A DNA stretch of 64,000 nucleotides from Linyphia triangularis. Taxonomy: Eukaryota > Arthropoda > Arachnida > Araneae > Linyphiidae. Both the position numbers and the translations under genes were made by a program. The DNA lies in the NCBI GenBank assembly GCA_963978545.1, contig OZ021732.1:44278059-44342058 (forward strand), given 5' to 3'. Numbering within the stretch: position 1 is the first letter of the stretch; each line of letters begins with the position of its first letter. Below, piece after piece: positions 38,901-51,018 of the stretch. The notes under the pieces are model-generated. The model did not search any database, was not told where the DNA came from, and was given only the letters and a program-made list of their open reading frames with translations.

Positions 38901-41900
38901 CTCTTCAAAAGATCATTGAGAATTCTAACGAGACGCTCCCATCATCCACCGTACCAAGGTGCACTTGGAGGATTAAAGTTCCACTTTATCTGTTGCGTTT
39001 CACAGTCTGCTTGAATTGCTTCCCAATCCAAATTTTGAAGTGCTCTTGCGTTACAGATAAAATTTGTTCCTTGGTCTGTATAAGTAACATTTCATCTCCC
39101 TCTGGAGCGATGAACCTTCGCAAGGCTTGAATAAAGGCATCAGTTGACAAGGACGTTACAAACTCAAGGTGTACGGCACGATACACAGCACAGGTAAACA
39201 TTATAATCCAAGCTTTGATACCTCCTCGCAGAAAGACTGGACCAGCTAAATCTGCACCTGTGACTTGAAAGGCAGCAACTCTCTGAATACGATCGGCTGG
39301 TAATGGCGAACACTGTCGCATGTTTCATGGAATGCCTTTTACAGGGGATACACTTAGAGATAACTTCCCTGATAATGCTTCGTCCTCTGGGGATCCAAAA
39401 TCTTTCTCGCAAATGTTCCAGTGTGGTCTGTACATCAGCATGATTTAGAGTCTTATGCGTATACTAAATCAAACGTCGAATTATTGGATGATCAGGTAAA
39501 ACAATTGGGAATTTAATGTACTCGTCATCTTCACCAAATACAAGGCGAGTTCTGACCCTCAGTACATCTTCGTCTTCATAAAATTTCATTGCAGTTTCAT
39601 ACTTCTTCCTGATCTCCTCTGACCACTCGCTCTGAATCATCTTTATTGGACATAGTTCAGCACTTTGAAATTCTTCACTGGTTACTGGTCCTTCAATCTT
39701 CTCTTGAACTTTGCGAGAGTTGACACAGAAACGGAAAATCCACGCACCCATCCGTACTATCATTGAGTATTTCGAAAAGTTTAAAAATCTTTGACTGATA
39801 ACTTCTTTCTCTACACTTGCTGCGCTCATCACTATCTTCCTGCGTTCTTTCAGCGCTTCCTCTAGACAGAACAAATTCGTTACCGTCCAGATGCTTCATC
39901 TTCTCGCAACCACAAAGGGCCTTCCCACCATTTCTGTTTGAAAAGGTCGTACCAATTGCAGGAACGAGATGGTAAATCTGCAGGGTTAAATTCCCCGTGT
40001 ATATATATCTCCATGAGTTGATATCCGTCAGCGCTCTTGTTTCCTTTACTCTATTAACGATAAAGGTATTCCAGGGTTCTTGTTTCTTAATCTATGCTAA
40101 CACAACCATTGAGTCACTCCTAAAAAAAAATTCTAAGAGGCAACTTCAGAGATTCTAGAATAGACTTATATAACCGAGCAGCGATGGCAGCTCCCAATAA
40201 TTCCGCTCTGGGAATCTTTGGACGGTTCATTGGCATCACTCTGGATTTTGCAGCCACTAAATTTACGAAAACTTCTCCTTGGTCTTCACATCGCAAGAGT
40301 GCACAACAAGCATAAGCAAACCCCGATGCATCTGAAAAAATGTGCAAAGTTGCATCATTCAGTTTTCCTCTAAACATTCTTCTTGGAATAGAGCATTGTT
40401 CAGTCAGACCAAAATGTCTTGCCCAACTGTATAAAATCTCACTTTAAGATCCCCAGGAATTTCTTCGTCCCAACTGAATTTCCTCCTCCAAGCTTCTTGT
40501 AGAATCAATTTTGGAACCAGCATTGCAGGGCAAGAAAATCCTATTGGGTCGTATACACTGTTTACTATTAAAAGTAAGATTCTTTTAGTTGCTGATAGAC
40601 TTAGGTCGACAGTTTTGGGAGAAACACATGACATTTCATCTGTCTCACAATTCCACTTAAGTCCTAATACTGACTGAATTAAGTCTTCTGAACAACCTGT
40701 AGAAAACCAGCAACGTAAATCAAAGCATCCATCACCAATTATCTCAGTTGCCTGGCTCTTCAGAATTTGAAGCTGATCTTCATCTTCGACACTGGTACCA
40801 AGTTATCCACGTAAAACCCATCTTCCAATTTTCTTCTTGTAAAAGCCATATCTCTATCTTTAAATTTTTCCTGTGCAAAGTGATGCTGTATCGTTGCATT
40901 CAGCAGGAAAGGAGATGTAGTTATCCCAAAAATGACGCGGCAATGTCTATATTCGACCACAGTTGAGCATTCAGGATCCTTACACCACAAGAATCGTAGT
41001 ACATCTCTGTCTACTGGATTTACACTTATTTGCAAGAATGCTTGTTTAATGTCAGCAGTTACTCCCTTGGCATCCCATCTGAATCTGTTTAGCGATGGAG
41101 GAATTTGCTGTGTTAAACTTGGTTCTGTAGTCGGGCAATCATTTAATGAAGCACCACCTTTAGTCTTGAATGAACCATCAAACACAGGCCGTATTTTCGT
41201 TGTTGCGCTTGATAATTTAACTACTGGTCTGTGCGGCAAGTAGTAGGCTGAATTCTTCAGCTCTGATAATTCAGCCTCTACAATAATTCCTTCCTTTTGC
41301 CAATTCAAGAAAACTTCGTTATATGCATTGAATGTGCCTTCTTTCACTATACACTTCGTAACAGAACGAAGTCTGGCTACGGCTACTTCACGATTGTTAT
41401 ACAAGGGAGGGTGTCCAACCAACCAAGGCAATGTAACTTCATAACGTTGTTCTTCGTTAACTTTCAGGGTTTCTTCAAAATGGATTAACGTGTCCTCTTC
41501 CAGCGGCCTCTTCTCATGTACCTCTGTTGGATCATTTATGCCCAAAACTTCTAAATTCCAAATGTTATGCAATTCAAAGTTCTTCAAAGCCAACGATACC
41601 ATACTACAAACTTCTTTTTTCCTTCCAAGACCCAAGATGGTCCAACCATCGATATAAATAAACAACTGGATAGACTGCTTAACGCTGGGAAAATGAAGCC
41701 GTTGCCAGATGCCGTTGGTGGGATAAAAAATACGGATTGCCGAGGATTGAAAATAAAATTTTGGGTTGTACACACCAAAAATGTCATTAGTAGACCTTAA
41801 TTAGTAATAATGTGCAAAAAAATATGTACTCTAGCATTTTACAGGGTTTTTCGCATTTCCATCCAACTATAAAAGTGAATTGTGATTGGTTAATCTTCCC

Positions 41901-44900
41901 ACCAGCTTCGCAATCCCCGGCGCGTTTTTCTCTTTGCATTAATAATGGAGCAGTCTATCTATATCGATAGGTCCAAACAACCAAGGTTTCTGCAGCTGAA
42001 ATCCCCGACTTGAAAATCTCTACTCTTCCGGTTAAAATACTACGAAGAACATCCGCTCCAAGTAGACTCTTATAGGAGGCGCATTTCTACCTACGTCAGT
42101 TAGGACTATCCCCCGGGAAGAGAGTTCGGAAATAAGGTTTTCATCTTGTATTCTAGACAATGATGTACAAATCTTTGGCTGATTTAGAAATGAAACTGGT
42201 ATCGAACATTTTCCGTCTAAACCCTCTATATTCAAATTATATTTTCCATGTTTAGCAGCAGGTGTTGTTCCTCCGCCAAATAATTACTGGGATAGAATTT
42301 CCTTTCCTAGAAATTGAAGATTTAACTCTTTAACTAAACCAGTTTCAATATATGAACGGTGAGACCCATCTTCCAATAAAGATCTTACGCAAAACCTGTT
42401 TACCATTATTACGAAGTCTTAACATAACAGTCTTAAGATAAACTTTTCGTTGGGAAGACTGTGAAGAAAGAATTGTTGTTCCTTCTCTTCTTCATGTTCA
42501 AGCTCTTTGGATGGAGATTTTACAGATCCTCTGCAGAGATTTGGACGCATTATCACATAATGTCGTTGACTGCACAGCAAACACCTTACTTTGCTTCTAC
42601 TATCTCGGAAAAAATGTCCCTTTTTAAAACAAAATAAACAGCATTTTGCTTGCTTAACCTCATTTTTCCTTTCTTCCAAACTCATTGCAGAAGCTTTTCG
42701 ATAATCTTGGCTATTGTGAGGCTTATTGAAAAACACACAATCGGACCTAGGTGGATAGCTCTTAACGATGTCTCTCGCTTTCGTATTTGACTTAACAGAC
42801 GCCAACAAATATTGAAATTTGTCTTCCTCTTTCAAGCCATCATCCTTGTGTATGCGAGAAAACTGCCCCAAAGTGCTACCCAAGTTTTAGGACAAACCTC
42901 ATATTCTTTCGAAACAATCTTAGGCAGCTTTAAATTCGCGCCAACTTGTGAATGAAAATTTCATGACTCGGTGACTAATTCTTTCTAAACATAAGAATCG
43001 TAAAATACTTTCACTTCAATAAATTTATCTCTATAAGATTCAGTTAAATGAAATTCTTCATCAGAAATATCAGTTAACAGATTTATTTGAGAGTCCAAGT
43101 CAAACCACCTAATCGCTTTATCATCTATCTTATAATAAATAGTAAGAATTTCCTTACTTTCGATTCTCTCGGATTCTTCTAACTTCTCAAATTGATTGCT
43201 GTAGTAAAAGCACGACGTAGCTGTGTTCTTGCTTTTTTCAGATCTTCCAAGGTACTTACATAACTTTTTTCATCCGCCATTTTTCAAATGAAATTTCAAA
43301 GTAGTCTTTTCACGAATCGTTGTATGCACAGTACGGTATTTCAATCTAAGTCGCAGATATTCTTTTAAATCACGGACGCTATGTTTCGCTTTACGAACGA
43401 GGCCTCAATATAAAAATAAGAGGCTAGATTTATAAATTAACTATGTGAATAAAACGTTTAAATCTTAGTTACAAGCAAACAACCATCTTTTCGTTTTTCA
43501 GTATTGCCAGATGCAGCTTTTTATTATATGAACAGCTATTCATAACGATTACAATTAAAAGTATCATATAGATTCGCAACAGGTGTGTTGGCTATATTAG
43601 GGTCATATAATTTAATAAAGCTATATTTTGTATGAGCGAAGAAACTATACTCGAAAATGTCGGGTTGTGAACATAAGGAGGGGGAAATATATTGAGTGCT
43701 ATTTATATATGAGGTATGTTGATAGCAGGGGGAAATTAATCGAGCTTGTAGGCCAAGAAGATTGTTGTAGTTGAACAATTCTACAAAAGTTGCTAATGGT
43801 TATTAAGAAAAGGGGAAAAATTTTCAACGAATAACTTTTTGATTTAGAGGTAAGTAATCTTTGAAGTGGTTGAATAAAGTGCAATAACAATGGCATAACA
43901 AAAACAAAAACAAAAAAAAGTAAGGGAGTGTGATGTTCTTTGCAAAGTCAAACAAGAATATCTGCCTATCCACTGTAGATAGCTTATTTGGTCCTTAAAC
44001 ATTTAGTAGTTGGCACTTTTGAATTTTAAAGACACTGACATGACCGTTCGCACAAAAGGTATCTAAACATTGATGACTTACCTTAGGAAAAACATCTTAA
44101 AATGAATTCAATTGTAAAAACTATAAAAGCAAACACAAAAACATAATAAGAAATTGCAGACTGCATTGCTTGATGTTTTCGTGGTAAAACCCTCTGTTGG
44201 ATGCTTAACAAACTGAAAATTTTCACTGTGATGATATTTACTGAACCTAAATAGTTTACTTTGATGGTCTATCAAAAAAGGAAATACTAATATAACTTTA
44301 AAATGGGCTTGTTTTTTTGGTAAGTAGTTATTATTTAAATCAATTTGGATGAAAAACTAGGATATTGAACGGCAATCATGTTAAAAAATTGGTAGTAGGC
44401 CAAGTATGTGCAATGATACTTGACAATTTTGCTTGAATCGTATGAAAATGTAAGTATTTATTGTTGATGAAAGAAAACAATAATATAGGATTGATAAGTG
44501 TTATATTAATGTGAGCATTTTTCAAATTCTACAGTATGTCAAATTGGCCCCTTTTGTAGAATGGTCCAGTAATTGTCCAGCAGTATTCATAACAATATTT
44601 TTGAAATTCAGAATGAAGCTTCACAATTTATTTAACAAAACCAGGTACCTCTTATAAACAATGTATCTAGTCTTCGTTTCTTGAGAGGAGTAGATGAAAT
44701 TTGATACCTAGTTTAGCAACCCGCTTTATGAGGCTCCAAGGGGGGGAGGCTCACGTAGGTACTGTCTGAGATTGCATTACGTTTGGGAAGACAGCTTCGA
44801 ATGGAAGCATTGCGTGCTCTTTTTTCTAGAAATGGAGACATATAATTGATTCTCCAATTTGGTTTCACCGTCAAGAAACTTGTCCATAACGATGCAGTGC

Positions 44901-47900
44901 AGGTTGAAATAAAGCTACAGTCCACATTCTGAGAACTTTGTGTGAAGGATTATTTCACAAATCGACGGTAAAGTGATAAGAACACAATGGGTATATTAAG
45001 CTGAAGCAAAGATTCATGTGAGCTTTCTGGGCGCATTATTTTTAAAGGAAAATTTATCGCTTCTGCAAAATATGAAAATGAATTTGTTCAACTTAATTTC
45101 AACGAGCTGAAATTTTTTTTAGTATTTTATTACTCATCTTTGAAAAGAATGTCTTTTTCTTTTGTGAAGCTTTTAAAAGGTTTACATCCGACAATGCATT
45201 TTGTCAACGCGTGTAAATTAAAATTCTTTAAAAATTGAAAGGTTCTTGGGACAAATTATAGTTTCATTATATCTTTTTGATCTTACATGTGTTGTATTTT
45301 TACTTTGAAATATGCCGAATGGTCGTATAAAATTTCAAGCAACGTGGTAATACAAACAAGTATATAGTATTGTATTGAAGGAATGGTATACTGTGACAGA
45401 CAAAGTTTACAATGGACGTTGCTTGCTGTGGGCATGAAAAAACTCAATATTTTAAACAGTGTTTCCGCCCAAGCATATCTCACCATAAGAGCAAGAAACA
45501 TTCCAATCAATTCAAACTGCAATTAAAGATTAAATCAATTGCCAATGCCTTCGTAAAAAAAAAAAAAAAAAAAAAACCTAAAAATAATAATAATGGCCCA
45601 GTTGTGATCTATAAGTTGCTAAAACTGAAGCTCTATGACGATGCAAGTTGTTGAAAGAAGTATATCGTTCAAATCGTGCAAAGAAACTGTGGACATTTTT
45701 AAAGGCATATTCCTGTATTGTAAAGTTGAAACTGGAATATAATCGAAAGAGAAAAAGTTGCATTTGTCCTAGTCTCTATTAAAGAATTTCGAAAAGCGGC
45801 TTAAAAGCAATATTTTTGATTGTTCATGGTATAGTTACGCTTTTTGGACCAAAATTTCTATCATTCTTGAGATTGATGCGTATCTGGATTAAAATCTTGG
45901 GTGTTTGGTTAGCTCGTCATATGTTTCCTTACAAGCTTTTCAACCACGTTACCTGCAACCTACTTGATACCTGTGTGTTTAGTGTTTTGGCCTCGCATGC
46001 CAACGATGTCGTGTTCCAATTAAATATGGTTGTTTGTTGGAGTTCAGAATCCACATTAAGCTGTAAGTTCCGGCAATCATCAGCCATTATTGTGCATAAA
46101 AATTGGTGGTAAAGCGTATAAACCAAATAATGGAATCTGTGTTAGTACAAACTTTCCAAAACTTTCCAGTACAGTGATTATTTTTACCTTGTCTTTAATA
46201 TGGTAGCTGCCGATATTTACGATTGAGTCTGATGGTTAGTTTAGCTGAGGGTTACACTGATGTAATAGCCACTTTTGAAGAGATTTTCGTCGGTATGGTG
46301 AGCCGTGATTTATGTTGTTGTGAAAGTGATAATTTTTGCGTATGATAGCATTGATGTCCATGATTTGTGCCGGTGGGATTATCTTGTGATTAAAATTTTA
46401 ATAATGATTTATTAGCCTGACAACAATTCTGAATTATAACTAAACTTATAAATATTAGTTTAAATTTAAAAAGTGAAGAAATAGCCTCTTTTAAATACTT
46501 CGAATATTGCTTAAAAATTAAATAAGTGGTTAGTTTCACATGCTTTTCAATATAGTATAACTGTTTAATTAAAAAATTAGCAGTTTTTTGCTAAGATTTA
46601 TAATCGTTATTGAAAAGCTTTGAAAAGAAAATTTCTATGTTAGGAGCTTATGTCAGCTCCAAGATAAAAAAATATCTCTTAACTTTTTTGAGGAACTATA
46701 GCTAAAAGTTTTGGAAACTCTCCCTAAAATTCATACCTAAACTTTTTTGAAAACTCACCGTGTCCCCTGAAAATATTACTGTTAGACAGGTGGAGTATTT
46801 TTAGTACTCTTCACCCATTACTTTATATTTTCTTTTATGCTCATTAAATGATTTCTTTGTGATTTGGTATTTAAACATCCAACCAACGAATTGTCAAATG
46901 AAAGTAAAATGCCTTTGTTCTCCTGTAAAAAAAAGCTAACAAATCAGCGTTATTTTTGTAATTTTCATTCTTTAATTTTGTGTGTGAATGTATCAAAGGA
47001 GTTGCAACCTTTTTTGTTGTGACACTAGTTATATGTTTTCCTGAATAACATAGGTTTGAAGGTTATTTTTATATCACCATATGCGCTAACTTTTCACTTT
47101 TTTCTCGGGGACGAGACTCAGTGAGTAAACTCGATTGGGGAGGGGGCTATTGACTCAAGATTTCCGGACACCACTTTTTTCATGATCTACCTACTAAATA
47201 TATTGAGCTTACCTCCACAATCAAGCAATAATTTTTTCTCAAACTGTTTGACTTATGTAGCAAAGTTATTTGTATAAAATTAGTTCAGAAACATTTTATG
47301 GAAAAAGTAAGAGCACTAATCAGTTAATTCATCATTATAAAATAATTTATTTCAATATTATACATTATTTTTTTTTTTAAATATATACATTTATGGTATT
47401 GCACTAAAGTAAAGAAAGCAAATTTTTATATCTCTGGATAGTAATTAAAAAAAAAAAGGAGCCTAATACCAGTAATCGCATCAATCCAAAATTACCTATT
47501 CCACTATTATACAATTCTTTAAGATATATATTTTTATGAAATTGCACAAAAGAGCTGCTACACTTACTTGGTTACATGATATTATAAAATAATTTTTTAT
47601 TTTAGTTACTACTTCTTTTCAAAATGTGTATCCTGTCTGGGAAGCTGGACATGCCTTGAACGAGTCTTTTAAAATCAATCTAGTCATTCTATATCCAGAA
47701 GAAACAATTTTGTATCCTTACTGAAATTAATTTTTAATTCTCTCTGAACGGCATTTTAAATACAATATTTTTTGTTCAACGGTATCTTTAAAATGTCGTT
47801 TTTTAGACTTTAAATATTGAATCTAAATGGTTATTCTAAAAAATAACATGCAATTTACATGATTATCGTATCCAAAATTTATAATATTTCACTTTCTTAA

Positions 47901-49691
47901 ATATATATGGTCATGTAAGTATTTTATATTATAATATATCAATTTTTTAGATAGGTAAAAAAAGTCATGTGCGAATATTCACACGCTGAGTATTCTGTAC
48001 TTGATCGCTGTGCGCATACTCACAAGCGAGTTTTTTTTTTTTTTTTTTTTTTTTATATATATATAACATATTTGCAGATGGTTTATATACAAGCTGTCTT
48101 CGGTGCCTTTCAGCCCCACGGGTATTAAAATCGGCTCAGTTTCAGTTCTTATTTTGAATAAATGAAGTCGAGACTTACAAAACAAAAAAAAAACACCGCC
48201 AAGATTGTGGAGATTTGTTTTCAATAAATATTACATTGTCCTTTCTTGTAAGGGAAAATATTGTAAAAACAGTCGTTAATGGGGGATGTTCATGAAAGAG
48301 AAATGTTCGATGTTTTTCAATTTTTTATGCTATGGCATTTCTACGAAAATTTCGGAAGTGTTGATGTTTAGAGCACTTTAAAAGGTGTTACCACAATGAT
48401 ATTGATCAAAATCGCTAGTGCCGCTTTTTGACAATTGTCAAAAAACATACATTTTTCAAGGACAATTTTGACAAAAAACTTAATGACAGGTCCTATGGGC
48501 ATGGCTGACTCGTATGCAAAAGTTCATCACCTTAAGTCAATCCTTTCGGGAGTCCATACACTGACCACATGCACACAGACATTTTTTCTAGACCATATTT
48601 TTGAACTCGGCTTATTCCAAAACTTGTAGAAATACAAAAAAAGATGGGGGCGGGGGGGGAATCGAATTTTTTTTTCTAGTCGAATGCAATACTTTCATTA
48701 TTCTTTGTTAACATATGGGTAATTGAAAGTAAAATAATTAAAATTAAGTAACTTATAGTAATTAGGTAACCAGATATTTACTATTAGCTTGAATATTACA
48801 ATTTTTATTTGTTTATTTGAATCTATTTTGATAAACTAAAATATTTTTCCTTAAAAATAACCATAGTTATCTATTTACAGGATTTTTTTGTCAAATTTTA
48901 CTATTTCATGTTTTAGAATTAAGGCAGAGGGATACGTATTTTTCTTTCAGTAAATTTTATGTTTTTTCAAAAAAATTGTAATAAGCCACTCATGTTACTC
49001 ATTTTTTAAATCCTTTCAGTTGTAGCTTCTGTGATATCTAATATAATGTTATATAAAAAAAAAAAAAAAAAAATACTACTTGGGGGAAAAAACTTACTTA
49101 TTTGCTTATGGTTGAACGTATATGATTAGCTATGAACCAAAATTTCTGTTCAATCATTCAACTAATTCCTGCATTATTTAAATATGTTTCGGAAAGACAT
49201 ACATCACATCAAAGTGCATCTATATGAGTGTTCCATTTTGAACGTTAGGGTATGAACACTAAAAAGAAGTAGGTGGTAACGCTTGCTTCACCTAGCTAAC
49301 TAAATGGAGCGTTAGTGAAGGTATTTAACACATAATTTTTGATAATTTCGTAGTTATGATTGAAAATAATATAGCAATATTTCTAGAATATTATTTTTGT
49401 CTCTAGTTATATTTTCGAATTTCTTTTATTTGGACTTTTATTGACGTTTCTTTCCATTGTTGACCGTAAATTTTTTTTGATACTAAGTGTTTAATTTTTA
49501 TGCTATTTTATCCTTAATATAACTACAGATATAGAGCAGGATTTTGGCAACTTCTCAAGTGGGCCCTTGTCCAATATATGGCGATTTTCATAATATTTTC
49601 CCAAATTATCTGGAAAATAAAATCATATATATTTCAAAAGCAGTTAATACCATCGATAGTCATAAATCCTATAAAATCAAAATATTTATGA
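32905..49691 (+). CDS. TMEM231: Transmembrane protein 231, ciliary transition zone
   Basis: A membrane component of the MKS/tectonic complex at the ciliary transition zone, which gates entry of membrane proteins into cilia. Seven exons join in phase into 933 nt (310 aa; human about 316): 32905-33043, 34496-34668, 34930-35055, 35140-35283, 37426-37507, 47606-47711 and 49529-49691. Borders are GT-AG. The N-terminus MAVYEVFSYPLVIKYKTSVC is the family start and leads into TM1 (YFITWTLTLICPFFIAYY). Then come GFWKKIDVYREQPDISF, REEDFNMDGKKDELQ, LRHAGHDDRYN and YRAGFWQLLKWALVQY, with TM2 at about MAIFIIFSQIIW. Both TM segments and the extracellular domain are present. Intron 5 is 10.1 kb because of a BEL/Pao insertion. 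The giant palindrome begins less than 190 bp after the stop. Confidence 0.93.
33865..34046. mobile_element. Small MITE in TMEM231 intron 1
   Basis: About 182 bp with ends ATTTACTCTATGGTCCCCCT and, in inverse complement, ATTTACAGTACAGTCCCCCT. The shared core GTCCCCCTTGGCT is exact. It lies wholly in intron 1 and has no coding capacity; overlapping short open frames on both strands are chance. Confidence 0.55.
36002..36837. repeat. Possible hAT-like MITE in TMEM231 intron 4
   Basis: CTGGGTTGAAAAAAAAGC near 36002 is roughly the inverse of GGTTTTTTTTCAACCCTGG-type sequence near 36820-36842 (AAAAAAACCTG...CAACCCTG). The right tip also holds a hairpin of poly-A and poly-T runs. No target duplication was found, and the simple A/T content makes the pairing weak evidence. 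Confidence 0.3.
37845..38043 (-). repeat. BEL/Pao 3' LTR (left on + strand)
   Basis: A 199-bp repeat starting TGTTTCGCTTTACGAACG and ending GATTCGCAAC, matched at 43382-43580. Because the element is on the - strand, this is the downstream LTR. It is preceded inside by a polypurine tract (- strand AAAAGATGGGAGGG, 38044-38057), the expected plus-strand primer. Confidence 0.9.
38339..41773 (-). pseudogene. BEL/Pao pol remnants: RT, RNase H, integrase
   Basis: The largest open piece (40760-41773, 337 codons) contains the reverse transcriptase: RPVFDGSFKTKG, ADIKQAFLQI, and the active-site box as YVDN in place of the usual YVDD. Further pieces carry the RT thumb (40404-40634), RNase H (40120-40377: IFSDASGFAYACCAL), an integrase N-terminal zinc-binding region (39164-39412: CIPCKRH), the catalytic core (38986-39321: GADLAGPVFLR) and a C-terminal DUF5641-like part (38339-38623). 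Frameshifts between pieces and the changed catalytic box indicate a dead copy. Confidence 0.85.
41950..43280 (-). pseudogene. BEL/Pao gag and protease remnants
   Basis: Starting at a - strand ATG at 43280 (MADEKSYVS), broken Gag segments lead to an open stretch at 42419-42883. This holds a degenerate zinc knuckle (CLFCFKKGHFF, where the last Cys of the CCHC pattern is not in place) followed by the CLLCSQRHY motif. Next comes the aspartic protease region with EDGSHRSYIETG near 42330-42390, and 42032-42235 continues it. Stops and frameshifts separate the parts, so no functional protein is expected. Confidence 0.8.
43382..43581 (-). repeat. BEL/Pao 5' LTR (right on + strand)
   Basis: The upstream LTR of the antisense element; the outer end is ...GCAACA. 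Just inside, the - strand reads TAGCGTCCGTGATT, which may be a degenerate primer-binding site (TGG to TAG). I could not assign the primer tRNA with confidence. Confidence 0.88.
43587..47605. other. Remainder of TMEM231 intron 5, unclassified
   Basis: Sequence less AT-rich than other introns at about 44700-44940 and 45820-46380, with short open frames on both strands (for example 44713-44925 and 45929-46126 on -). I cannot match these to a known family. They may be remains of another transposon or pseudogene. An A-tract lies at about 45558-45577. No exon needed by TMEM231 is here. Confidence 0.4.
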
Positions 49692-49713
49692 ATTTGTAAA
49701 TTTCTACTTTTAA

Positions 49714-49719
49714 AATAAA
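49714..49719 (+). terminator. TMEM231 polyadenylation signal
   Basis: AATAAA lies 23 bp after the TMEM231 stop codon, in A/T-rich sequence. Confidence 0.5.
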
Positions 49720-49828
49720 AATATTTTATCCTGAATCTTTTTTATTTTCCTTCATTGAACACATAATTGTTAGTAGTTAGAAAGTGGGGCTCCGAAGCCA
49801 GGGCGGAGCAGCGGAGCAGGTATGGTAT

Positions 49829-49860
49829 GGGGGCGTCACCGGAAGGGGGCGTGACCGGAA
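49829..49860. repeat. GC-rich 16-bp direct repeat at the outer edge of the palindrome
   Basis: GGGGGCGTCACCGGAA (49829-49844) is followed at once by GGGGGCGTGACCGGAA (49845-49860). It sits in an isolated GC-rich patch (about 49790-49880) between the TMEM231 3' end and the first base whose mirror partner is inside the window. The window end prevents telling whether it belongs to the inverted repeat. Confidence 0.7.
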
Positions 49861-49916
49861 GTGGAGTGGAGTTGTTTCCCTCCTGCTGCTGTTTTAGTTT
49901 CGGTTTCGTTATAAGC

Positions 49917-50175
49917 TGTTTGTGTATGACGTCACAGTGGATATGACGTCATAATTTGTTTTATATCAAAGTTTTGAGCGGTGGCAACACTTTTTAGTTT
50001 CGGTTTATCTAACAGACGGAGCTGAATTGTTCTAGGGCTGCTTCTAAACGAATAAGTTAGAGTGATAGGTATTTTTACTAATGACGTCACAGTGGGTATG
50101 ACGTCATTCTATGTTAAGATTTACGTTTTAAGTGGTGATAACATTGGATATATACCAAATTTAGTTTTCAGGTGT
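49917..50175. promoter_or_regulatory. Duplicated block with paired CRE sites, left arm
   Basis: TGACGTCA, the perfect CREB/ATF site, occurs in two pairs: 49927-49934 with 49944-49951, and 50082-50089 with 50099-50106. Site spacing within both pairs is 17 bp start to start, and the pairs are exactly 155 bp apart. The block is an imperfect 155-bp direct duplication that also shares 'A(C/G)TGG(T/C)...AACA' and 'TTTAGTTT' motifs. A fifth site lies at 51497-51504. Confidence 0.75.
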
Positions 50176-51018
50176 TGGCAACGAGTTCTGATCGGTCAGC
50201 TAAATGCTCGCTTGTGACTGATAAGTTTTAAACATGTGATCAAAAGTTAACTCCTGATTGACTGTTTGGTTTTCTAGCGAGTTACTTACATATCCTTTAG
50301 CCAAGTTAAAATACCTGCAACAAAGTTACACAAAAAAAAAAAAATGTTAAATTTGAAAAGTTAATAAAAGGAAGGCCATTTGCTAAGGGTCTAAAGAACC
50401 CTAACCCCGAGCTACACGTGACATTTCAATATTTTACCAAACAATTGTTAAAATATCGACTATCGGACGTTGCCTTCATGGTAACTCATCTACCCACCCC
50501 CCTTCCCTAACTAATTTTGAATAAGTTAAGACTTTAGAATTACAATTAATAAATTTAGAAAAATTATTTATTAAAGGTGAGGACCCACCTCCAGCCCGAT
50601 ACCTCTTTTAGGAAGAATTGGTACCGCCTCACTCCACCCTAACAAAAAAAAAAAAATCTTATTCCACAGAACGTATATTTCTTTGAAACTTGAGGTCACT
50701 AATCAGCCATCTGATGATATCTTTTAAGAAGATATCTTCACCTCTTAACAATTTTAAAGTTTTAGTCTAAAAGATTAATGTTGGACATAAACTATTTCTA
50801 GAATAGAGTTACATTAAAAATTAAATTTAAGAGTGTCCAGTTTTTTGAAGAAGACTTGGGGGAACGTATATTTCCCAAAATTAAATTTAATGGTCACTAA
50901 CAAAATCCTGAAAATATACTAATTTTAGTTTTTATAAAAATTAAGTTAATGTAATATTTTAGTAAAAATAATGACTATAGTTAATGAACTGCGAAAAATT
51001 AAGTTAGAAGAATTAAAT

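Larger units (their letters stand above)
37845..43581 (-). mobile_element. BEL/Pao LTR retrotransposon in TMEM231 intron 5
   Basis: A 5.7-kb element lies antisense to TMEM231. Its 199-bp LTRs (37845-38043 and 43382-43580/1) end in TG...CA. Exact 5-bp target duplications GGTGT flank it (37840-37844 and 43582-43586); 5 bp is usual for BEL/Pao. The LTRs differ at 14 sites that I counted, with no indel (about 93% identity), so the insertion is old. Gag, protease, reverse transcriptase, RNase H and integrase follow in BEL/Pao order but are broken by frameshifts and stops. No envelope-like frame is seen. Confidence 0.93.

Noticed and set aside
40932..41800. Open frames on the + strand opposite the BEL/Pao pol region
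   Set aside because: Antisense shadows of the retrotransposon coding sequence.
44713..46126. Possible pseudogene or transposase fragments on either strand of TMEM231 intron 5
   Set aside because: Short frames with no motif I can name; left as unclassified.
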